This document shows positions 1 to 7,265 of a stretch of 64,000 nt of DNA, piece after piece. The notes beneath the pieces were generated by a model. That model did no database searches and was not told the origin of the DNA. It saw only the letters and a program-made list of their open reading frames with translations. The stretch lies in the NCBI RefSeq assembly GCF_017883985.1, contig NZ_PRDG01000002.1, forward strand, positions 372,001-436,000. Direction: 5' to 3'. A program made the translations under genes and the position numbers. The number at the start of each line of letters is the position of its first letter. Position 1 is the first letter of the stretch. This DNA comes from Streptococcus oricebi (GTDB taxonomy: Bacteria > Bacillota > Bacilli > Lactobacillales > Streptococcaceae).

Positions 1-109
1 ATAATAAGTAGCAGTATCTGTAATTTGTCTCATTTTTTCTGAAAAATATAAAAGCCCTAAAGACTGGGCCAAAAATATCAGGAAGGAACCAGCAAGAGCG
101 GAGAGTAGT

Positions 110-853
110 ATGAATATCTTTATTTTAGAGGATGATTTTATCCAACAATCTTATCTAGAAGCAGTCATCAAAAAGCTAGTGGCCAAACATCACTGGGCCT
201 GTCAGACATTTCAAGTCTTTGCCAAGCCCAGCCATTTATTAGAGTCTATCAAAGAAAGAGGAAGCCATCAGGTCTTTTTTCTAGATATTGAGATCAAGGC
301 TGAGCAGCAAAAGGGGCTAGCAGTTGCAAATCAGATTCGAGAGCTTGACCCCCAAGCGGTAATCGTCTTTGTGACCACGCATTCGGAGTTTATGCCGCTA
401 ACCTTTCAATATCAGGTGTCGGCCCTAGACTTCATTGATAAGGGGCTGGACGCTAATCTTTTTGAGCAGCGGATAGAAAGAGTGCTAACTTATGTTTTAG
501 GTCAAGCTGGACGAGTGGTTAGTCAGGCTTCCTTTCATTTTAAGTCAAAGCATTCGCAGATAGAAGTCCCCTTAGAAAAGGTCCTCTATCTAGAAACTTC
601 GACGGTAGCTCATAAGGTTATTTTATATACTGAAAATCAGCGTCTGGAATTTTATGGCAATCTTTCTGATGTTGTAAAGCAAAATCCCAGTCTCTATAAC
701 TGTCACCGTTCTTTTGTGGTCAATCCAGCCAATGTCAGCTTTATAGATAAAAAGCAGAATATCGTCTATTTAAAAAATCAGAGTTCCTGTTTTGTGGCTA
801 GGCTAAAGATGAGAAAACTGTTGGAGCTTGTATCCAAGCTAGATAAAAGATAG
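110..853 (+). CDS. blpR: BlpR/ComE-type response regulator (LytTR family)
   Basis: A receiver domain fills about residues 1-125, with the acidic pair D8-D9 and phosphoacceptor D59 in 'FFLDIEI'. A LytTR DNA-binding domain follows (about 140-245), with the family's 'CHRSFVVNPANV' block. The 247-residue length and the motif 'VTTHSEFMPLTFQYQVSALD' match the AgrA/ComE/BlpR class that switches on bacteriocin promoters when its partner kinase senses a peptide. The kinase gene starts 9 bp downstream. The AGGAAGGA-rich stretch upstream supplies a ribosome site. I infer that it binds the paired ACCATTCAGGA boxes at 2233-2264. BlpR is favoured over ComE because bacteriocin-immunity genes follow. Confidence 0.85.
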   Translation: MNIFILEDDFIQQSYLEAVIKKLVAKHHWACQTFQVFAKPSHLLESIKERGSHQVFFLDIEIKAEQQKGLAVANQIRELDPQAVIVFVTTHSEFMPLTFQYQVSALDFIDKGLDANLFEQRIERVLTYVLGQAGRVVSQASFHFKSKHSQIEVPLEKVLYLETSTVAHKVILYTENQRLEFYGNLSDVVKQNPSLYNCHRSFVVNPANVSFIDKKQNIVYLKNQSSCFVARLKMRKLLELVSKLDKR

Positions 854-862
854 GAGAAGTCT

Positions 863-2188
863 ATGGCTCATTTTGTTAGGCTCTTGCTAGTCGTAATCGA
901 TGTCGTCTTGTTAACCTTTCTTTATTCCAAGATTAGCGGAAGAAAGTTATCGACAAGGATATTTGTGTTCTCAACCCTGCTTTATTTTATCTTGGCTATC
1001 CTATCGATTTCCTTTGCCAATAGTCTTTTATTATACTTTATGCAAGCAATTTTTTTCCTGGCCTTATCCTATTTTTTGCGGGAAACCAGACAGAAAACCT
1101 TGATTGTATTCTACGCCCTCTTCCCCTTGGTTTTATGGAATTTATTTCATCGTTTTTTGGCCTATTTTCTAATGCCCTTGCTGGGCTTAAATGCTAATAC
1201 TTTCAACCAAAATACAGTTATTCTCTTACTTAACTCTCTATTAGCCATTGCTTTTATCCTAGCTATTTTTAGATTATTGAAATACGACTTTGTGCATTTG
1301 AGAGAAGAATACCTTCTTGAAAAGAATAGAAGAGTATTGATTTTCCTTAATCTATCTATGCTATTTTATTATGGAATCACTCAAATATTGTCTTATATAG
1401 AAGTCAGCTATAAGATTCCAACCCTGTCTTATCGTCAATTTTTAGTCATTGTCTATATCATTTTATTTTTGAGCGCTTTGAATTTGCTGGTTCGTCACCT
1501 GAGGGAGCATTTGCAGGAACGCTTAATAGAACAGCAGGAAATGCAGCTGGACAATCTAACCAGGTATAGCCAGCGAATCGAGGAGCTTTATAGGGAGGTC
1601 AGAAGTTTTCGTCATGACTACAGTAATATCCTTAGGAGTCTGAGACTGGGCATTGAAAATAAGGACTTGGAGGCGATTGAAACAATCTATAATGGTGTAC
1701 TGAAGAATTCAGAGAAGCAATTAACCCATTCTAAGTTTGATATTGGTCGCCTGGTTAATATTCAAAATGACGCCCTAAAAAGCCTTCTGGCAGCAAAGTT
1801 TTTAGAAGCGCAAAATAAGGGAATAGCTGCATTTATTGAGGTACCTGACTTGATTCGTCCCAAGGGGATGGAATTGGTGGACCTTATTACCGTCCTTTCG
1901 ATACTATGTGACAATGCGCTCGAAGCTAATCCCGAAAAACTATCTCTTGTTTACTTTGAACATGATAATAAGCAGATATTTATCATTGAAAATTCGACCG
2001 AGGAGGAATCAATAGATGTATCTAGCATTTTTGACTATGGTTATAGCACGAAGGGAAGTAATAGGGGGATTGGACTTGCTAATCTACAAACCATAATGAA
2101 TCGCTACCCCAAAGCCACAATCACCACGACTAGCCAGAATTATTTATTCCGCCAAACCGTTGAAATAAAAGGACTAGAGGATGGATAG
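863..2188 (+). CDS. blpH: BlpH/ComD-type peptide-sensing histidine kinase
   Basis: The N-terminal half (about residues 1-215) is six or seven hydrophobic segments, as in HPK10-type peptide pheromone receptors. A coiled-coil linker precedes the phosphoacceptor block 'RSFRHDYSN', with the likely phosphorylated H251. The ATPase domain carries 'CDNALEAN' (N box) and 'GIGLANL' (G box). At 441 residues it has the family length. Start ATG has 'GGAGAAGT' in front. It forms an operon with the regulator upstream. No gene for a pheromone of the BlpC/ComC type follows, so the ligand must come from elsewhere or the system is a relic. Confidence 0.85.
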   Translation: MAHFVRLLLVVIDVVLLTFLYSKISGRKLSTRIFVFSTLLYFILAILSISFANSLLLYFMQAIFFLALSYFLRETRQKTLIVFYALFPLVLWNLFHRFLAYFLMPLLGLNANTFNQNTVILLLNSLLAIAFILAIFRLLKYDFVHLREEYLLEKNRRVLIFLNLSMLFYYGITQILSYIEVSYKIPTLSYRQFLVIVYIILFLSALNLLVRHLREHLQERLIEQQEMQLDNLTRYSQRIEELYREVRSFRHDYSNILRSLRLGIENKDLEAIETIYNGVLKNSEKQLTHSKFDIGRLVNIQNDALKSLLAAKFLEAQNKGIAAFIEVPDLIRPKGMELVDLITVLSILCDNALEANPEKLSLVYFEHDNKQIFIIENSTEEESIDVSSIFDYGYSTKGSNRGIGLANLQTIMNRYPKATITTTSQNYLFRQTVEIKGLEDG

Positions 2189-2232
2189 GTTGGGGAATCT
2201 CAGTTCTTTTCTAGTTTTAGTAATTCAAAAGA

Positions 2233-2299
2233 ACCATTCAGGACAAAAAAACGACCATTCAGGATATTTGTGAGTAAAAATTAGAAAAAGTGCTATACT
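2233..2299 (+). promoter_or_regulatory. Paired BlpR/ComE-type boxes and promoter
   Basis: Two exact copies of ACCATTCAGGA lie at 2233-2243 and 2254-2264. Their 21-bp period puts both on one face of the helix. An extended -10 (TGC then TATACT, 2294-2299) follows 29 bp later. This is the architecture of ComE/BlpR-activated bacteriocin promoters (established for the family). The first ORF downstream is the truncated leader peptide at 2349, so the promoter survives although its bacteriocin does not. Confidence 0.8.
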
Positions 2300-2348
2300 T
2301 AAAGTGTGATAGCTATTAACAGAAAAAAATATTAAGGAAGCATTCATT

Positions 2349-2420
2349 GTGGATACAATTAAACAATTTGAAGTGATGGATAGCGAAATGCTTGCCAATG
2401 TTGATGGTGTATTGCATTGA
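2349..2420 (+). pseudogene. Truncated double-glycine bacteriocin leader peptide
   Basis: A GTG-started ORF of 23 codons, with 'AAGGAAG' ahead of it. Residues 1-20 are a recognisable class II bacteriocin leader, with the typical core 'QFEVMDSEMLANVDG' that normally ends in Gly-Gly at the exporter cleavage site. Here it reads Asp-Gly-Val, then Leu-His and a stop. The mature bacteriocin is therefore missing. It sits 50 bp downstream of the -10 element. I read it as the decayed first gene of a Blp-like bacteriocin operon. A functional short peptide cannot be excluded. Confidence 0.7.
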
Positions 2421-2437
2421 TAATTTTTGATTAAATC

Positions 2438-2611
2438 ATGTTATATAAATATTTATTTCTATTTCCTGTCTCATTTTTACTTGGATATTATTTAATCAAG
2501 TTTAGGGACAAACAAATAACTATAAGACATCTATTATTTTCTATACCAGTTGTTTGTACAAGCATATCTTTTATTATTGATTTATTGATTTTCGTATTCT
2601 TTTCAGGATGA
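2438..2611 (+). CDS. Small membrane protein of the bacteriocin-immunity region
   Basis: 57 residues with two hydrophobic segments (about 2-19 and 32-56) separated by a short basic stretch 'KFRDKQITIRH'. No named family recognised. It begins 17 bp after the truncated leader, where a bacteriocin's partner or immunity gene would be, and under the same promoter. No strong Shine-Dalgarno sequence precedes it, which lowers confidence. Confidence 0.5.
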   Translation: MLYKYLFLFPVSFLLGYYLIKFRDKQITIRHLLFSIPVVCTSISFIIDLLIFVFFSG

Positions 2612-2716
2612 TTTCTGGGTAGGCAAGTAGGTGAATACAGCTTATTTGCCTATTCTTTCACAGTATATTAGAGGATTTGTTTTTGCTAGATAAATATCAT
2701 AAGAAGGTGATTAGAA

Positions 2717-3001
2717 GTGCTATTAAAAGAGAGCGAACTATTAGAAAAAATTACGAATATTTTGTCAGAAGGAAATATAACTTCAAAGGAACAAAGAATT
2801 TTAAGTAAAGCTAAGTTAGATTTAGAGCATCAAATGTATTTGCCTAAAGTAGTTGCTTTTTTGGAATCAGAATTAACTCCTATTGCCATTAAGGCAAAAC
2901 TTTCGGGAAATGTATCGCAACTCTATCTAACAATTACTAGTCATCGTTTTAAAGACAAAGGTGGAGCAGGAATAATAACCAGTTTAGGTAGATTATTTTA
3001 A
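2717..3001 (+). CDS. Bacteriocin immunity protein (enterocin A immunity-like)
   Basis: 94 residues, soluble and mostly helical. The pattern 'LSKAKLDLEHQMYLPKVVAFLESEL' fits the four-helix EntA-immunity family that protects producers from pediocin-like or Blp bacteriocins. The GTG start (2717) follows 'AAGAAGGTGA', a good ribosome site. Its neighbours are small membrane proteins. With no intact bacteriocin nearby it may protect against peptides made by competitors. Confidence 0.65.
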   Translation: MLLKESELLEKITNILSEGNITSKEQRILSKAKLDLEHQMYLPKVVAFLESELTPIAIKAKLSGNVSQLYLTITSHRFKDKGGAGIITSLGRLF

Positions 3002-3052
3002 GTTTTTTTGATTTGCACTTTAAAAATAAAATTATAATTTATGGTGGTGAAA

Positions 3053-3169
3053 ATGGATATAAAATCTTTCATCGTTGGTATGATTATAGGATTTATATGT
3101 GTTGCTTTAGATAAATATTTAGGAAAACTATCAATCATTTCGTTTTTCAAAAAAATATTTAAGAAATAG
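3053..3169 (+). CDS. 38-residue membrane microprotein
   Basis: A short ORF with 'GGTGG' before its ATG. It has one hydrophobic segment (about residues 6-19) and a lysine-rich end 'FFKKIFKK'. Family not recognised. Size and position fit the small accessory or immunity peptides of Blp regions. The supporting evidence is only the ribosome site, the composition and the run of similar neighbours. Confidence 0.4.
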   Translation: MDIKSFIVGMIIGFICVALDKYLGKLSIISFFKKIFKK

Positions 3170-3228
3170 TTTTACTATTCCAGTTCCTTGATAAATGATA
3201 TTTATTTTTCTGAAAGTGAGGTGTTGAC

Positions 3229-3399
3229 ATGAAGAAAATGATAAAAGCTGATTTCCTTTTTGGTATTTTTTGCTTGCTCCTATACTTTATATTATTATTA
3301 ATGGGGTATTTGAATAGCTCCCCTACATTTCATGTTGGCCTATTAATTGCAGGCATTGGATCCATTGGTCATTCTATTTATTCAAAACATAAACAGTAG
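3229..3399 (+). CDS. 56-residue membrane protein, Blp-region type
   Basis: 'GAGGTG' precedes the ATG. There are two hydrophobic helices (about residues 8-27 and 34-49) with a short polar loop and a basic tail 'YSKHKQ'. No named family recognised. It is the third small membrane gene in an unbroken same-strand run, which supports a role in bacteriocin immunity by context only. Confidence 0.5.
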   Translation: MKKMIKADFLFGIFCLLLYFILLLMGYLNSSPTFHVGLLIAGIGSIGHSIYSKHKQ

Positions 3400-3521
3400 T
3401 TAAATTGGTAATTTGTTATTTTAATGATGTCTAAAGATGATTAGAAAAAAATATTAAGAAGCTTTATATGAATTATAGAAAGTTAAGTAAACAGGATTTA
3501 GCAGGGAAAGAGGAGGGGGCT

Positions 3522-3716
3522 ATGAATGATAAGTTCATTTTAAAAATTGCCTTAGTTGTATCTGTTGTATTAACAATATTGGGTTTATCGTTTTTGTTTG
3601 TTAACTATCTGTTTTTCAAAGAACCGTTTTGGAATCGTACGACTTATGGTTTGATTATATCATTTTCTTTGGTATTCTTTATTTATCTGCGTTATGGTTT
3701 GCGAAAGAAAAAGTAG
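3522..3716 (+). CDS. 64-residue two-helix membrane protein
   Basis: The internal ATG at 3522 was chosen because 'AGAGGAGGGGG' lies just before it. The same frame opens at 3468, but the extra residues have no ribosome site. Two hydrophobic helices (about 7-29 and 40-57) end in a basic tail 'RKKK'. Family unknown. The upstream extension (3468-3521) reads like a decayed double-glycine leader, and the DNA before it (3443-3462) repeats the 5' region of the leader remnant at 2321-2341. Confidence 0.5.
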   Translation: MNDKFILKIALVVSVVLTILGLSFLFVNYLFFKEPFWNRTTYGLIISFSLVFFIYLRYGLRKKK

Positions 3717-3766
3717 GAAAATATTTCACTCACTTTCTATTTGATTAGAAATGATGAGGTGCTTTT

Positions 3767-3928
3767 ATGGAAGAAAAATCAATACACAAAATGGTAATGA
3801 AGGCTATAAAAGCTACTTTATATCTTTCGGCAGGGCTGGTATTTTTCCTTGATTTAATATGGGAAGCTAAGGTGAATCTTGTCTACCCTCTTGGCATACT
3901 TCTTATCGTATGGTGCTTGGATGATTAA
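3767..3928 (+). CDS. 53-residue membrane protein, Blp-region type
   Basis: 'ATGAGGTG' precedes the ATG. A basic N terminus is followed by two hydrophobic segments (about 16-31 and 38-50). No family recognised. It belongs to the same-strand run of small membrane genes and is probably an immunity or accessory peptide. Confidence 0.45.
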   Translation: MEEKSIHKMVMKAIKATLYLSAGLVFFLDLIWEAKVNLVYPLGILLIVWCLDD

Positions 3929-4054
3929 ATATCTCTCAAGTAAGAGGATTATTCTATGAAAAAGTCAGGATACCTGCCTTATTATTTCTTTTATATCAAA
4001 CAGCCAATATTAGCTAAGTCTATTCTTATTTCTTGGTTTAGAAAGGAGAAAGTT

Positions 4055-4213
4055 ATGTACAGTAAAAAGATAGCCGCACTGGGCTTGGTTCTTGTGGGAC
4101 TTGCAGTGGCCCTATCTATTCCAAAGTGTGCAGATACCCTACACTTGCTTTCAATCAGTACATTTGCGATTTTTACCTTACTAGCTTTGGGCTTATATTT
4201 TTCCAAGGATTGA
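4055..4213 (+). CDS. 52-residue two-helix membrane protein
   Basis: The start at 4055 follows 'GAAAGGAGAAAG', a strong ribosome site. An in-frame ATG at 3956 would add 33 residues but has a weaker site. Two hydrophobic helices (about 6-21 and 30-47) are joined by 'PKCADTLH'. It is the last member of the small-membrane-protein run. The function is unknown. Confidence 0.5.
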   Translation: MYSKKIAALGLVLVGLAVALSIPKCADTLHLLSISTFAIFTLLALGLYFSKD

Positions 4214-4324
4214 AAAAAGCTTGCTCTAGCTTTACAGAGAGAAGAGTCTCTGATGGGAGGACTTATATTTGCGAAATGATCTCGACTAGGAAGTATAAGT
4301 AAATGAAAGGAAGGATAGCCTGGT

Positions 4325-4353
4325 TTGCCTTTCTTTTTCTTCTTTGCTATACT
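4325..4353 (+). promoter_or_regulatory. Promoter of the acetyltransferase gene
   Basis: TTGCCT (4325-4330), a 17-bp spacer and TATACT (4348-4353) with an extended TG. It lies 29 bp before the ATG at 4382, with 'GAGGAGG' in between. Confidence 0.7.
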
Positions 4354-4381
4354 TGAGGGAAGTGTATGAGGAGGAAAAAAT

Positions 4382-4852
4382 ATGATTCGTTTGGTCAAAC
4401 TGGCTGATGCGCCTAGGATTGGAGAGCTTTTATATCAGGTGCATGCGGTGCATGCAGATTTGCGGCCAGATTTGTTTGTTTCAGGAGAAAAGAAGTTTTC
4501 GGACCAAGAGATTGTAGAACGGATTGAGGATAAGGCACATCCGATTTTTGTCTATGAAGATGAGGCTGGTCTGGTTCAGGGCTATATTTTTTGTGAAATA
4601 AGAGAGACCAAGGACAAGCCTAATCTGATTGAGCGCAGGGAGCTCTTTATTGATGATCTCTGTGTTGATGAGTCCCAACGTGGTAAAGGTGTGGGGGAAT
4701 TGCTTTATCAGCAGGCGCGAGCCTTTGCTAGACAGGAGAATTGTCAGAGTCTGACCCTGCATGTCTGGAATGATAATGCTGGAGCGGTCCGCTTTTATGA
4801 GCGTTTGGGTATGAAGGCCCAATACTTACAGATGGAGGAGGTCTTAGACTGA
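4382..4852 (+). CDS. GNAT-family N-acetyltransferase
   Basis: 156 residues with the GNAT fold. The acetyl-CoA pyrophosphate loop is 'VDESQRGKGVGELLYQQA' (about 98-115), followed by the strand and helix 'LHVWNDNAGAVRFYERLGM' near the C terminus. 'GAGGAGG' precedes the ATG and the gene has its own promoter. The substrate cannot be read from sequence; small-molecule amine or protein N-terminal acetylation are both possible. Confidence 0.85.
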   Translation: MIRLVKLADAPRIGELLYQVHAVHADLRPDLFVSGEKKFSDQEIVERIEDKAHPIFVYEDEAGLVQGYIFCEIRETKDKPNLIERRELFIDDLCVDESQRGKGVGELLYQQARAFARQENCQSLTLHVWNDNAGAVRFYERLGMKAQYLQMEEVLD

Positions 4853-4901
4853 CAAGTTCTTTCTCTTATTTTGCCTAGCTCTATGGGGAGGTCGACGATT
4901 T

Positions 4902-4936
4902 AAAAAGCAATTAGTCACAAAAACTAATTGCTTTTT
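4902..4936. terminator. Bidirectional terminator between convergent genes
   Basis: A 14-bp perfect stem, AAAAAGCAATTAGT with its complement, around a 7-nt loop. A or T runs at both ends serve the acetyltransferase and the convergent LtrA gene. The LtrA stop codon lies inside the 3' arm. Confidence 0.85.
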
Positions 4937-6036
4937 GCTTGTCTTCTGCGGGCTGCTTGGCGATAAACGTAGCCGACATGGGCCATGCTATAAGAAAGAA
5001 TAAGGAAAATTAAGGCGATGGCTAAGAGGTATTTTCGGACTAGCCAGATAAGGACTAGAGCCAGAGCTAAAAGGAGGAGGTAGGCGGCTAGTTGGCTTTT
5101 GGAAATCTGAAATTCTTCCTTATTGTAGCTGGAGTTGCTGAGGAGGCTGAGGTAAAAAATGCTCAGTCCTGCTAGGAAGTAAGTCAGAGAGACTGAATTA
5201 AGATGATGAGGAAAGAGTTCGACCGCGATTGTAAAAAGATTGAGGCCCATAATCAGGCTGATGTGGCTAAATATCAGGCGGCTAGCTTGGGCTTCCTGGT
5301 GGTGATCCATATTGAGATAGGTCTGGGAGATATAGATGACAAAGAGAAAGGCCATACCGAGAAAGAAGATAAGGGATTCTGCTGGAAATTTATCCAGGGG
5401 GTAATTACTAACTAGGGCAATGACGGTTTCTCCAAAGCTGATGATGGTGATGAGCTGGCAGCGCTCTACTAGGTGGGGGAAGTTGACGGGAGCTTGCTGC
5501 TTGGGTCTGGTCAGGCTGACCAAAAAGAGGGGGAGAAAGGGAAAAAAGAAGATGATATGGGAGACCTTGAGTAGGCCAATCAGGGTGAGCAAGGCCATGA
5601 GTAGGTGAAAGATGACAATGGTGCTGAGGATTTTGAGGTTGTAGGCCATGTCGCTTTCTGTTCCGTAGCGCCTTCTTCTTAGGAGGTAGAGAACCAAAAT
5701 AACTCCATAGGCCGAGGCATAGAGAACCTGATAAAGCAGGAGAATGGCTGTCGAGGGGGTGTTGGTCATATTGATTGCCATTTGTCCCACGATGAACATG
5801 AGGGCAATAATCCCATAGACATCGTTGCGGTCGATATGAGCATACTTGTTGATGTAAATGGTTTGGAAAAACCAGACCGACAAGATGCCGACAAAAGCAG
5901 ACAGGTAGACCAGGAAGTTTTGCAGCTGGAAATGCGGCTGGTGAAGGAGGCTGGTCAGCTTAGAAATAGCTAGTACAAAAACCAGGTCATAGAAAAGTTC
6001 GTAGTTGGAAACGCGTTTGGCGATAATTTGAGGCAT
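4924..6036 (-). CDS. ltrA: LtrA family membrane protein (low temperature requirement A)
   Basis: 370 residues with about ten hydrophobic helices. The N-terminal signature 'VSNYELFYDLVFVLAISKLT' (about 9-28) is diagnostic of the LtrA family; 'LITIISFGETVIAL' is the second conserved block. LtrA proteins are polytopic and linked to growth at low temperature in Listeria; the biochemical role is unsettled. Its start is 8 bp from the end of the DUF218 gene, so the two probably form an operon. Confidence 0.85.
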   Translation of the reverse strand: MPQIIAKRVSNYELFYDLVFVLAISKLTSLLHQPHFQLQNFLVYLSAFVGILSVWFFQTIYINKYAHIDRNDVYGIIALMFIVGQMAINMTNTPSTAILLLYQVLYASAYGVILVLYLLRRRRYGTESDMAYNLKILSTIVIFHLLMALLTLIGLLKVSHIIFFFPFLPLFLVSLTRPKQQAPVNFPHLVERCQLITIISFGETVIALVSNYPLDKFPAESLIFFLGMAFLFVIYISQTYLNMDHHQEAQASRLIFSHISLIMGLNLFTIAVELFPHHLNSVSLTYFLAGLSIFYLSLLSNSSYNKEEFQISKSQLAAYLLLLALALVLIWLVRKYLLAIALIFLILSYSMAHVGYVYRQAARRRQAKSN

Positions 6037-6044
6037 AAAAACTC

Positions 6045-7058
6045 CTAGTTAAAAAGATGAATAATTTTTTTGATGCTAAGGATAAGTTGGGGGAGGAGAA
6101 AGAGAATTAAGAGACTGGCATGCCATTTCCAATACATGACAAAGAGTCCCATATTTTCCCGGATAAGGGCGCTAGGAAGGTAGTAGAGGGCTGTTTTAGA
6201 GCCGACACTGCGGCCTTTGAGGCCCAGTCTTTTCATATAAATTCCTGCTCGTAAGGCGTGGAAAGAATTGGTCACAACCAGGACTTGGCTGTCTTTTTTC
6301 ATCAATGTTTTTGAAAAGATGAGGTTTTCTTGGGTGGTTTTGGATTGCTTTTCTAGTAGGATGTCTTCTGAGGGCACCCCTTTTTCTAGCAAGTAGGCGG
6401 CCATGGCGCTTGCTTCAGCCACTTTTTCATCAGGTCCTTGTCCACCTGATACGATGATTTGTGGTCTTTGACCAAACTTTTGATAGAGTAGTTGGCCCTT
6501 GTCTAGGCGTTGGGCCAAAAGGGGTGGCACCTTATCTCCGAGCAAACCCGAACCAAGGACGATGATATAGTCAGGTTCTTTTCTAATGGGCCAGGCATTG
6601 TAAAAGGCGGAGTAGAAGATGTGGGAGAGATAGAGGAAACTTCCATAAAGGAGGAGAAAGTCAAAGAAAAAAAGCAAGGAATTAAGTGGAAAGCCAAGTC
6701 GCTGGGGTAGGAGGTGAAGGCCCAAGGTCAGAGCGATAGCTAGGCCATAAAAGAGGGAGAGAAGGTTGGCTAGGCGGTGACCTTCTAGACTAATCATTTG
6801 TCGACCGTTAAAAATCAGGTAAATCATTGAGAGGATAACGCTGATGGGGATAAGAATCGCTACTAGGAGAAGGAAAAAGAGGGCTACTTGCTGGTTAAGG
6901 GCCTGTTCGATATTGACAATGGAAAAACCGACCAGAGCGATAGCCAGCATGCCCAAACTGTAAATCAAGAGGTAGGCATTGAGCATGCGGCGGGGTTCAT
7001 AGAGAAAGGAAATAAAAAACAAACAAAGGGGGATAATCCAAAAGAGATGTAAAATCAT
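6045..7058 (-). CDS. YdcF/SanA-like DUF218 membrane protein
   Basis: 337 residues. The first 150 hold four or five hydrophobic helices. The DUF218 domain follows, with 'DYIIVLGSGLLGDKVPPLLA', 'IIVSGGQGPDEKVAEASAMA' and 'TTQENLIFSK', then a final hydrophobic segment. DUF218 proteins are thought to act in envelope or polymer metabolism; no reaction is firmly assigned. An extended -10 (TATACT on the minus strand, plus 7136-7141) lies upstream. Confidence 0.8.
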   Translation of the reverse strand: MILHLFWIIPLCLFFISFLYEPRRMLNAYLLIYSLGMLAIALVGFSIVNIEQALNQQVALFFLLLVAILIPISVILSMIYLIFNGRQMISLEGHRLANLLSLFYGLAIALTLGLHLLPQRLGFPLNSLLFFFDFLLLYGSFLYLSHIFYSAFYNAWPIRKEPDYIIVLGSGLLGDKVPPLLAQRLDKGQLLYQKFGQRPQIIVSGGQGPDEKVAEASAMAAYLLEKGVPSEDILLEKQSKTTQENLIFSKTLMKKDSQVLVVTNSFHALRAGIYMKRLGLKGRSVGSKTALYYLPSALIRENMGLFVMYWKWHASLLILFLLPQLILSIKKIIHLFN

Positions 7059-7231
7059 GACAATCTTTCTAGTTTTTACTGGTTTTTCTAGGGCGAAATC
7101 TGGCTAAGCCTCATCTAGCCCTTTCTTAGACTATCAGTATACCACAATCTTTAAGGGCTGAAAAGTTGGGGAGCTTGCTTGCTAGGCTTGATGAGAGAGA
7201 CACTTATCTGGGCTGGTCGGCCACTTTGTGA

Positions 7232-7237
7232 TATAAT
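7232..7237 (+). promoter_or_regulatory. Extended -10 promoter of brnQ
   Basis: TGA followed by TATAAT. No convincing -35 is visible, as is common for extended -10 promoters in this window. The brnQ start lies 29 bp downstream. Confidence 0.6.
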
Positions 7238-7265
7238 GGTAGAATCACTAATTAAAGGAGTATCT

